A stretch of DNA of 12,780 bases from contig CAYJKT010000048.1 of assembly GCA_964370775.1 (NCBI GenBank), positions 1 to 12,780 on the forward strand, in the 5' to 3' direction. Every line of letters begins with the position of its first letter. Within the stretch, counting starts at the first letter, position 1. A model generated the notes under the pieces. The model saw only the letters and a list, made by a program, of their open reading frames with translations. It was not told the origin of the DNA and searched no databases. Made by a program: the position numbers and the translations under genes. The DNA is from SIG603 sp964370775 (GTDB lineage: Bacteria > Bacillota > Clostridia > Oscillospirales > Acutalibacteraceae). Below, piece after piece: positions 1-5,505 of the stretch.

Positions 1-108
1 CTTATTAAAACTTACGCCTGTCGTCTTTTTAAACATTCGTCCTAAATATGACGAAGTAAGATAAAATTTTGACGCAACCTCTTTTATTGTTAATTGTTTA
101 TTAAGAGT
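1..108 (-). pseudogene. AraC-family HTH domain remnant (runs off the left edge)
   Basis: The minus strand encodes 36 open codons up to the window edge, and they read as the first helix-turn-helix of an AraC/XylS regulator: the block LTIKEVASKFYLTSSYLG followed by RMFKKTTGVSFNK matches the family pattern of LS..EVA..F..S..YL.R.FK...G.SF. A TAA stop (109-111) lies directly upstream in the same frame, and the only in-frame ATG falls inside the helix. The ligand-binding part and a proper start are therefore missing. The second HTH of the family would lie beyond the left edge. It sits 49 bp downstream of the ROK gene in the same orientation. This looks like a decayed regulator gene. A frameshift further upstream, or a sequencing error, could give the same picture. 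Confidence 0.65.
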
Positions 109-157
109 TTAAATAATATTAGTATAGGTATAGCTCTCAAACTTACAAAAAAACAAG

Positions 158-1276
158 TTAAATTTGATATACAAAATCTTCTACAAAATGAAGTGCTGCA
201 CCAATACATGCACTTTTGTCGGTATAAATCGATGTAGAAAGCTCAGTCTCAGTAAACTCAAACGGTGAAAAAATACTAATAATCGATTTGAGTTCGTATA
301 GATAACGCGATAGATATTTTGATGCTTTACCTCCTAAAACTATCGGGCAATCTAAAATTGAATGTATGTTTATAATGCCAATCGCTAAATTATTAAGATA
401 TTCTCGCAAAATTATTTGATAATCCATATTATTATCGACATTATTAAAAAATTCATCAAGTGTTATATGTAAATCGTTGCTCAAAACTGCCGATGAACAA
501 TAAGCCTCAAAGCAACCAAATTTTCCACAAGCACATTCTTTTCCTCGTGGGTGAATACAAATATGACCAAATTCAGCACTTTTATGATTTACGCCTAAAA
601 AAGTTTCGTTATTTATTAAAATTGACCCACCAACACCGTGGTTTAGTGCAATATATGCCATACTGTAAACATCTTTTCGTATTAAATGTTCAGCATACGC
701 ACTTGCATTAGCATCGTTTAAAATATGAATATTGTAATCGAAATGCTCTTTAATGCCCGAAATCGAACTTTCTCTTAAATTAAGAGTAGGTGCAAACAAT
801 ATCTTATCTGCGCTATCGTTTATAACCCCAGGTAAAGTTACACAAACACCTAGAAGTTTCTTTTTATCAAGTTTGTTTTCAACTAAAAAGTTAAAAATTA
901 AATCATTTATACTTTTATAATATTCAGTTGTATCAGAAAAAGGTACTGAATATTTTTTGTAGGAAAGCTCGTTTGAAGATATATCTATCGCGATTATTTT
1001 AATATGATTTCGAGAAAGTTCGATGCCAACCGAGAATTTAACAGCGCTATTTATGCAAATAGTTTGTGGCTTTCTACCGCCTGTGCTTGAATTTTTTTCG
1101 CCAAAATAAATCAAGTCCTTGTCTAGTAATTCAGAAATAACCGAATTAATTGTAGGTAAACTAAGCCCTAAATTATATGAAAGAGATTTTTTTGTAACAT
1201 CTGTTGATGAATATATATGATTAAAAATTCGATGTTTATTGTTTTGTTTTATGTCAGTTAACTTTGTAATATCCAT
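158..1276 (-). CDS. ROK-family transcriptional regulator / sugar-kinase homologue (NagC/XylR type)
   Basis: This 372-residue protein has an N-terminal winged HTH (about residues 12-60, followed by the wing GGRKPQ) joined to a ROK sugar-kinase fold. In the kinase-like part, VGIELSRNHIKIIAID (about 83-98) is the first phosphate-binding segment, NDAN at 187-190 carries the catalytic-type Asp188, and HGVGGSIL is the second glycine-rich segment. A zinc site is intact: His238 in EFGH, then Cys248, Cys250 and Cys255 in the CxCGxxGC motif. In the family this architecture makes a sugar-responsive repressor, usually regulating a neighbouring carbohydrate operon. The gene diverges from the DUF4867/isomerase operon, which is its likely target (inference). 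AAAGGTGG lies about 9 bases before the ATG, and a TTGACA/TATTAT promoter lies upstream. Asp188 is retained, so weak kinase activity cannot be excluded. The sugar effector is unknown. Confidence 0.9.
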   Translation of the reverse strand: MDITKLTDIKQNNKHRIFNHIYSSTDVTKKSLSYNLGLSLPTINSVISELLDKDLIYFGEKNSSTGGRKPQTICINSAVKFSVGIELSRNHIKIIAIDISSNELSYKKYSVPFSDTTEYYKSINDLIFNFLVENKLDKKKLLGVCVTLPGVINDSADKILFAPTLNLRESSISGIKEHFDYNIHILNDANASAYAEHLIRKDVYSMAYIALNHGVGGSILINNETFLGVNHKSAEFGHICIHPRGKECACGKFGCFEAYCSSAVLSNDLHITLDEFFNNVDNNMDYQIILREYLNNLAIGIINIHSILDCPIVLGGKASKYLSRYLYELKSIISIFSPFEFTETELSTSIYTDKSACIGAALHFVEDFVYQI

Positions 1277-1311
1277 AGCTAAAATCCACCTTTCGAAAAG
1301 TGTATGTTACT

Positions 1312-1340
1312 ATAATAATCTAAATAATGGATAGTGTCAA
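1312..1340 (-). promoter_or_regulatory. Promoter of the ROK gene
   Basis: On the minus strand a perfect -35 TTGACA (1335-1340) is followed by a 17-base spacer and a -10 TATTAT (1312-1317). It stands about 36 bases upstream of the ROK start codon, with the ribosome site in between. It is one of the best housekeeping-sigma matches in the window. Confidence 0.7.
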
Positions 1341-1341
1341 T

Positions 1342-1367
1342 AACACAACAGTGTTTTGTTAAACAAA
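1342..1367. promoter_or_regulatory. Overlapping palindromes, candidate ROK operator
   Basis: AACACAAC-AGT-GTTTTGTT (1342-1360) is an inverted repeat with one mismatch per arm. It overlaps TTTGTTAAACAAA (1355-1367), a nearly perfect palindrome. Both abut the -35 box of the ROK promoter. XylR-type ROK repressors are known to bind AT-rich palindromes with GTTT/AAAC half-sites, so this is a reasonable autoregulatory or shared operator. Binding is inferred, not shown. Confidence 0.35.
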
Positions 1368-1438
1368 TTTCTAAAAGTTCTGTATTGTACAGAAAACCAC
1401 CCAATTTTACGATTAAAATTTAAATATAAAAATATATA

Positions 1439-1467
1439 TTGACAAATATAGTATTTTGTTGTAAGCT
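1439..1467 (+). promoter_or_regulatory. Candidate promoter of the DUF4867/isomerase operon
   Basis: A perfect TTGACA (1439-1444) is followed after 17 bases by TAAGCT (1462-1467), a weak -10 preceded by TTG. Transcription from it would begin inside, or at the edge of, the perfect inverted repeat that starts at 1468. The strong -35 and weak -10 make this a plausible but unproven start; a second candidate lies at 1528-1557. Confidence 0.35.
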
Positions 1468-1514
1468 TATACCACAAACTTTTACAAATATATTTTATAA
1501 AAGTTTGTGGTATA
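1468..1514. repeat. Perfect 17-bp inverted repeat with 13-base spacer
   Basis: The arm TATACCACAAACTTTTA (1468-1484) is matched exactly by its reverse complement at 1498-1514, with an AT-rich 13-base spacer between them. No T-run follows on either strand, so it is a poor intrinsic terminator. It lies immediately downstream of a TTGACA-type promoter and upstream of the operon's first ribosome site. That position fits a two-site operator or a 5' leader hairpin. Confidence 0.7.
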
Positions 1515-1527
1515 TTAATATAAATAT

Positions 1528-1557
1528 TTGAATGCTCATGTTGTACTCAACTATAAA
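1528..1557 (+). promoter_or_regulatory. Second candidate promoter of the DUF4867/isomerase operon
   Basis: TTGAAT (1528-1533) and TATAAA (1552-1557) are 18 bases apart. A transcript would begin near 1564, just before the AAAGG ribosome site at 1567-1571. The spacer holds a small palindrome, GTTG-TACT-CAAC. It is a fair match only, in very AT-rich DNA where chance matches are common. Confidence 0.25.
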
Positions 1558-1579
1558 TGTTGGAACAAAGGTGACTTTT

Positions 1580-1733
1580 ATGCTATATTAGATCTTTTTT
1601 TGTTACTTTTTCAAAAATAATTGTAAAAATTGCAATTCTATTTTGGGCTTTAGATCTTTCACATGATGTAGTGTTTGGTTGCGTGGTTGCTGGTGTTGTC
1701 ACAGGCGTGCTACTATTAAACTTTAGAATATAG
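1580..1733 (+). pseudogene. Frameshifted remnant of a short hydrophobic protein gene
   Basis: AAAGG (1567-1571) stands 8 bases before ATG (1580-1582), but that frame stops after three codons (TAG 1589-1591). The neighbouring frame stays open for 50 codons from 1581 to a TAG at 1731-1733. It encodes a strongly hydrophobic peptide with two membrane-like stretches: IIVKIAILFWAL, and after DLSHD the segment VVFGCVVAGVVTGVLLLNF. The stop overlaps the ribosome site of the next gene (TAGGAG), as in a tight operon, and the codons look like real coding sequence. One inserted or deleted base near 1583-1590 would restore a protein of about 54 residues. I do not recognise the family. It may be a decayed small membrane protein or the tail of a lost permease. 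A chance open frame is less likely but possible. Confidence 0.4.
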
Positions 1734-1742
1734 GAGAAAAAT

Positions 1743-2354
1743 ATGCAAATTAAATCAATAACTGACCCAAGCTTTAAAAAATATGGTAGGATTTTGGACA
1801 TTAAATTGCCTAAAACTATTGATAATCTAAAAAAAACAGATGACTCTGACGGTGTGATTTATTTTGCGTCAGAGAATATTCTTGAGAACACTGATGAATT
1901 TACACTACTTCGTGACAGTGTTTTTGGTGGTATGCCTATCCAAATTGGCTATTGCAACGGAGTGAACAATACTTTAAACGCACTGGAATATCATAGGGAT
2001 TCAGAAATCAACATTACAGGTACAGAGGCGATTTTCATGCTAGGTTTACAGTCGGATATTTCCGATGATTTCACTTATGACACATCAAATGTAGAGATTT
2101 TCAAGGCTGAGCCTGATATGGCTATCGAATTTTACGCAACAACACTTCACTACGCACCTTGTTCAGTAGATAAAAAGCAGTTTAAAGTGGCTGTTGTGCT
2201 TCCAAAAGGCACGAACACTGAAAAACCAAATGTTATGGACAATTATACTGAAAATAAGTTAATGACAAATAAAAACAAATGGTTAATTGCACATAAAGAC
2301 GCTAATATAAACGGTGCTTTTGTTGGATTAACTGGTGAAAATATTAAAATTTAA
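1743..2354 (+). CDS. DUF4867-like protein, partner of the isomerase
   Basis: This 203-residue soluble protein has no signal peptide or membrane segment. Length and sequence character fit the uncharacterised Firmicute family DUF4867 (assigned from memory, so only moderately sure). The middle and C-terminal parts alternate short beta strands, for example GTEAIFMLG, then AIEFYATTLHYAPCSV and FKVAVVLPKGT. This resembles a cupin-like beta-barrel, but I cannot place a metal site with confidence. AGGAG lies 7 bases before the ATG. It ends 12 bases before the fucose-isomerase-like gene and is clearly co-transcribed with it, so a role in the same sugar pathway is likely, such as handling the isomerase's substrate or product (inference). 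No experimental function is known to me. Confidence 0.65.
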   Translation: MQIKSITDPSFKKYGRILDIKLPKTIDNLKKTDDSDGVIYFASENILENTDEFTLLRDSVFGGMPIQIGYCNGVNNTLNALEYHRDSEINITGTEAIFMLGLQSDISDDFTYDTSNVEIFKAEPDMAIEFYATTLHYAPCSVDKKQFKVAVVLPKGTNTEKPNVMDNYTENKLMTNKNKWLIAHKDANINGAFVGLTGENIKI

Positions 2355-2366
2355 AGGAGAATTATC

Positions 2367-3854
2367 ATGTCAAATGTACCAAAAATTAAAGTAGGAGTTG
2401 TCGCTGTATCCCGTGACTGCTTCCCAGAAAGTTTATCTGTAAACCGTAGAAAAGCTGTTATCGAAGCTTATAAAACCAAGTATAACGACGTAGATTTATA
2501 CGAATGTCCAATTTGTATTGTTGAAAGTGAAATCCACATGGTTGAAGCATTAAACGATATAAAAGCTAACAATTGCGATGCTTTAGTTGTTTATTTAGGT
2601 AATTTCGGTCCTGAAATTGCCGAAACTTTGCTTGCAAAACATTTCGATGGTCCATGTATGTTTGTGGCTGCTGCCGAAGAAAGCGGAGATTCATTAATTC
2701 AAGGCAGAGGTGATGCTTATTGTGGAATGCTTAACGCGAGCTACAACCTTAAACTTCGCAACATCAAGGCTTATATTCCTGAATACCCAGTAGGAGATGC
2801 AGAAGATTGTGCTGAAATGATTAACGAATTTGTGCCAATCGCAAGAGCATTAGTTGGTATTTCTAAGCTAAAAATTATCAGCTTTGGACCAAGACCACTT
2901 AACTTCATGGCTTGTAACGCACCAATTAAACAACTTTTCAATTTAGGTGTTGAAATTGAAGAAAATTCAGAACTTGACCTTTTTGCTTCGTTCAATGAAC
3001 ATGCAAACGATCCTAGAATACCAGAGGTAGTTGCAGATATGGAACTTGAGCTTGGCAAAGGCAACATGAAGCCTGAAATTCTTCCTAAACTAGCACAATA
3101 TGAGCTAACTTTACTTGATTGGGTGGAAAAACACAAAGCTTATCGTGAATATGTGGCAATTGCTGGCAAATGTTGGCCTGCTTTCCAAACACAATTTGGC
3201 TTTGTTCCATGCTATGTAAACAGCCGTTTAACTGCAAAAGGTATCCCAGTTTCATGCGAAGTTGATATTTATGGTGCATTAAGCGAATTTATTGGTGCGT
3301 GTGTTAGCTTAGATGATGTAACACTACTTGATATTAACAATTCTGTACCGAAAGATATGTATAATGAAGATATTAAAGGCAAATTTGATTACACAATTAA
3401 AGACGTATTCATGGGATTTCACTGTGGAAATACTTCATCAAAAAAACTTTCCACATGTGCTATGAAGCACCAATTAATTATGGCTAGAGCCTTACCAGAA
3501 AAAGTTACACAAGGCACATTAGAAGGGGATATTATTCCTGGTAACATTACGTTTTATCGCCTGCAAAGTACTGCTGACAATACACTTCGTGCATACATAG
3601 CAGAGGGTGAAGTTCTTCCTGTTGCAACCCGTTCCTTTGGTGCTGTTGGTATTTTTGCAATCCCTGAAATGGGTCGTTTTTATCGCCATGTTTTAATTGA
3701 AGGAAATTATCCACATCATGGCGCAGTTGCATTCGGCCACTTCGGAAAAACTTTGTTTGAAGTGTTTAAATATTTAGGTGTTGAGCTTAACGAGATTGGT
3801 TTTAATCAACCTAAAAATATGCTTTATAAATCAGAAAATCCATTTATGAAGTAA
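2367..3854 (+). CDS. L-fucose/L-arabinose isomerase-family protein
   Basis: This 495-residue enzyme of the FucI/AraA fold is probably a cytoplasmic, Mn-dependent aldose-ketose isomerase. The N-terminal half holds Rossmann-like segments (KVGVVAVSRDCFPES at about 8-22; the stretch around DALVVYLGNFGPE at 71-83). The C-terminal half holds the catalytic region: Glu298 in SCEVDIYGAL and Asp322 in LLDINN are 24 residues apart, the same spacing as the catalytic Glu337/Asp361 pair of E. coli FucI. PHHGAVAFGH (449-458) supplies the C-terminal metal histidine. GGAG lies about 8 bases before the ATG. At 495 residues it is shorter than FucI (about 590), as in many uncharacterised family members, so calling it fucose isomerase proper would be too specific. 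No kinase, aldolase or sugar transporter accompanies it here, and the substrate is open. Confidence 0.85.
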   Translation: MSNVPKIKVGVVAVSRDCFPESLSVNRRKAVIEAYKTKYNDVDLYECPICIVESEIHMVEALNDIKANNCDALVVYLGNFGPEIAETLLAKHFDGPCMFVAAAEESGDSLIQGRGDAYCGMLNASYNLKLRNIKAYIPEYPVGDAEDCAEMINEFVPIARALVGISKLKIISFGPRPLNFMACNAPIKQLFNLGVEIEENSELDLFASFNEHANDPRIPEVVADMELELGKGNMKPEILPKLAQYELTLLDWVEKHKAYREYVAIAGKCWPAFQTQFGFVPCYVNSRLTAKGIPVSCEVDIYGALSEFIGACVSLDDVTLLDINNSVPKDMYNEDIKGKFDYTIKDVFMGFHCGNTSSKKLSTCAMKHQLIMARALPEKVTQGTLEGDIIPGNITFYRLQSTADNTLRAYIAEGEVLPVATRSFGAVGIFAIPEMGRFYRHVLIEGNYPHHGAVAFGHFGKTLFEVFKYLGVELNEIGFNQPKNMLYKSENPFMK

Positions 3855-3952
3855 ACAATTATAATATTAAAGAAGCTATGTACAGCTCTCCTAAACAATG
3901 AAAAAGGGAGTGTCTCATTAACGAATTTTTCCGTCAATACGAACAAACCAAT

Positions 3953-3982
3953 GTAGGGACAGGCTTCCTTGCCTGTCCGAAA
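3953..3982. repeat. Hairpin repeat copy 1 (GTAGGG...CCGAAA family)
   Basis: GGACAGGC (3957-3964) pairs perfectly with GCCTGTCC (3971-3978) around a TTCCTT loop. The copy begins GTAGGG and ends CCGAAA, as do two more copies in the inner element. There is no coding sequence over it. Confidence 0.7.
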
Positions 3983-4054
3983 ATTATCAACTTTTTACCT
4001 GTTTTAGGGGGCTGTCGCATTAAGGTAAAACTGCATAAAATCAACAATGTATTT

Positions 4055-4084
4055 GTAGGGTCTGATGCCCACATCAGACCGAAA
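4055..4084. repeat. Hairpin repeat copy 2
   Basis: GGTCTGATG (4059-4067), loop CCCA, CATCAGACC (4072-4080) form a perfect 9-bp stem. The copy begins GTAGGG and continues into CCGAAA, like copy 1, in the same orientation. Confidence 0.7.
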
Positions 4085-4101
4085 CTGATAGGAAATCTAA
4101 G

Positions 4102-4134
4102 TTTTCGGGTCGATGTGGGCATCGACCCCTACAT
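4102..4134. repeat. Hairpin repeat copy 3 (inverted)
   Basis: GGGTCGATG (4107-4115), loop TGGG, CATCGACCC (4120-4128) form a perfect 9-bp stem. Read on the minus strand it begins ATGTAGGGG and ends CCCGAAAA, so it is an inverted copy of copies 1 and 2. Compared with copy 2, both sides of the stem differ together. Confidence 0.7.
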
Positions 4135-4224
4135 TGTGTTTGTGTAAAATCACCGACATTTGTATTAATGCGACAGTCCCCTACTTTTTTGTTCCTTTTC
4201 ACCTTAATGCGTCAGCCTCTTTTT

Positions 4225-4472
4225 GCTGTTTTTAATACTTTTTCGTTTGAATATATCAGTTCAATAGTTTTATTTAGTATAAAATCTAACTATTTATATA
4301 TTGATAAATAACTAAAAATATAAATTAAATATAATTTTATGTACAGATTAATTATGTCAGAGAATATCTTGTATTCTATTCCAACACCTGTTAAGGAGTT
4401 TTTGAAAGGTGTGACGTTTGGATATCATCTTATTTTAAAAAAGGGTTTGAACTGTTACTGTGCATAATAATA
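4225..4472. other. AT-rich gap with one doubtful small reading frame
   Basis: This completes the 618-bp convergent gap. It is very AT-rich. A 42-codon plus-strand frame (4339-4467) contains VKEFLKGVTFGYHLILKKG but has no ribosome site and no recognisable relatives. A weak AT-only stem-loop (AATAGTT...AACTATT, about 4263-4294) and a 6-bp stem (ACACCT...AGGTGT) are present. No convincing intrinsic terminator for the PHP-ending operon is seen. Confidence 0.3.
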
Positions 4473-5489
4473 TTAATCTATATAAATTGGATTTGTCCAT
4501 GCATATTTACCATGCATATTTTTACATACATATCTTATATATTTTTCATGTCCTTTAATTTTATAGGTGACTTTTTCTATGCTCTCTTCACTTGTAAAAA
4601 ACTTAGTATCAAACACTTTATCACCAACTATAATTTGAATTTCTTGCATTTTTTCACATTCAAGTATTACTTCGTCATTTTCTCTTGTAATGCTATAGAT
4701 ATGTGCACCACTTGATGAATAGTAGTTTCCGTTTAATAGATTTTGTACTATATCGTCGTGCTCTAGGCTGTCGGAGTTAATCATTACATATCCACCACCC
4801 GAATCGGATACTTCTCTTTTATTGTGATTGTCATCTACCGCTAGTGCATTGATTTTTTTCTTTTCTCTTATCAATGTGTCTAACATAAAATCTCTTCCAC
4901 CAAGATTCCAACCAATTTTAGAGGTATGATTATATACTTCAAGCGCCCATAACCCTTCTATATTAATAAAATCCATTTCCGTAGTATTTGATAAAAGAGG
5001 ATGATTATAACTTAAGAAACAACCGTTTTCTCTATAAAAATTCACTTCCTTTTGAAGTTCATTTTCGAAATCACATGGCTTTGCAAAAACTTTTGCATTT
5101 CTTTTATATCCGTGCGACAAGATATTAGTTTTTACATTTTTATGCATTTCACTTGTGCCTAAATAGGCATTAAAGTGGTGCATTTTTGTACACTGCCTTT
5201 TGCTATCTTCTCTCCAGACTAAATCAGTATAATTTACATCGTTACTCGGCAAGCAACTGTCATTTTCAAGTAAATACATGGAACCCTCTATAGCAGGAAT
5301 AAGCAAAAATTCATCTGAACAAAATTCTTTACTGTAGTCGCTAAAAACATCATGGTCTGTAATTGCAAGTACGCTATAACCTAATTTTTTATATAAATCT
5401 ATAACTTGTATCGGACTCAATGCACCATCTGACACATTGGTGTGACAGTGCAAATTTGCTTTATACCAATTTTTCTTATCAAAAATCAT
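4473..5489 (-). CDS. PHP-domain metallohydrolase, CehA/McbA type (candidate phospho- or phosphonate-ester hydrolase)
   Basis: This 338-residue cytoplasmic protein has no signal peptide. The PHP metal-site motifs are present in order: HCH (His14, His16) followed by SDG, TDHD at 44-47, Glu68 in PAIEGS, MHHFNAYL at 103-110, NHP at 162-164, Glu184 in ALEVYNH and DDNH at 219-222. A C-terminal beta domain ends RYVCKNMHGKYAWTNPIYID, typical of CehA/McbA-type members. PHP enzymes usually hydrolyse phosphate mono- or diesters with two or three metal ions; a PHP enzyme from Eggerthella lenta opens and cleaves a cyclic phosphodiester in phosphonate breakdown. It is the last gene of the phnX operon, 16 bases after the ATPase, with AAAGG about 9 bases before the ATG. 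A role in releasing free hydroxyethylphosphonate from an imported ester is inference. Other ester or carbamate substrates are possible. Confidence 0.8.
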   Translation of the reverse strand: MIFDKKNWYKANLHCHTNVSDGALSPIQVIDLYKKLGYSVLAITDHDVFSDYSKEFCSDEFLLIPAIEGSMYLLENDSCLPSNDVNYTDLVWREDSKRQCTKMHHFNAYLGTSEMHKNVKTNILSHGYKRNAKVFAKPCDFENELQKEVNFYRENGCFLSYNHPLLSNTTEMDFINIEGLWALEVYNHTSKIGWNLGGRDFMLDTLIREKKKINALAVDDNHNKREVSDSGGGYVMINSDSLEHDDIVQNLLNGNYYSSSGAHIYSITRENDEVILECEKMQEIQIIVGDKVFDTKFFTSEESIEKVTYKIKGHEKYIRYVCKNMHGKYAWTNPIYID

Positions 5490-5505
5490 GCTTGTTTACC
5501 TTTCA

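Larger units (their letters stand above)
4005..4183. mobile_element. Inner MITE-like element (about 179 bp, 19-bp terminal inverted repeats)
   Basis: TAGGGGGCTGTCGCATTAA (4005-4023) is repeated in reverse complement at 4165-4183 with one mismatch. The outermost TA on each side may be a TA target duplication, as seen with IS630/mariner-type elements, or simply part of the repeat. The interior carries two hairpin repeats in opposite orientation and no open reading frame that could be a transposase. It is therefore best read as a non-autonomous miniature element mobilised in trans. The parent insertion sequence is not visible in this window. Confidence 0.65.
3901..4224. repeat. Outer MITE-like element with degenerate terminal inverted repeats
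   Basis: The left end AAAAAGGGAGTGTCTCATTA (from 3901) and the reverse complement of the right end (4204-4224, AAAAAGAGGCTGACGCATTA) match at about 15 of 20 positions. They share the CATTAA inner edge with the better-preserved inner element. No transposase lies between them. It occupies the gap between the convergent isomerase and PHP genes. It is likely an old non-autonomous element into which a related copy inserted. The outer ends have diverged enough that I am only moderately sure. Confidence 0.45.

Noticed and set aside
1468..1514. Long inverted repeat as an intrinsic terminator
   Set aside because: The stem is AT-rich and no T-run follows on either strand; a control or structural role fits better.
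1583..1801. Minus-strand open frame across the start of the DUF4867-like gene
   Set aside because: It overlaps the 5' end of a well-supported gene and its ribosome site, has no ribosome site of its own, and is antisense to the hydrophobic remnant, whose codons explain its openness.
2771..3732. Several minus-strand open frames inside the isomerase gene
   Set aside because: They are antisense shadows of a conserved enzyme, without ribosome sites or family resemblance.
3934..4122. Minus-strand frame of 62 codons in the repeat region
   Set aside because: It reads straight through the hairpin repeats and one terminal inverted repeat; its composition is that of the repeats, not of a protein.
3953..4134. 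Short repeats as a possible CRISPR array
   Set aside because: The three units differ in stem sequence, lie in both orientations, and have no regular spacer length or cas genes; they are hairpin repeats.
4339..4467. 42-codon plus-strand frame beyond the PHP gene end
   Set aside because: It has no ribosome site or promoter and no recognisable relatives; it is kept only as a note on the gap.
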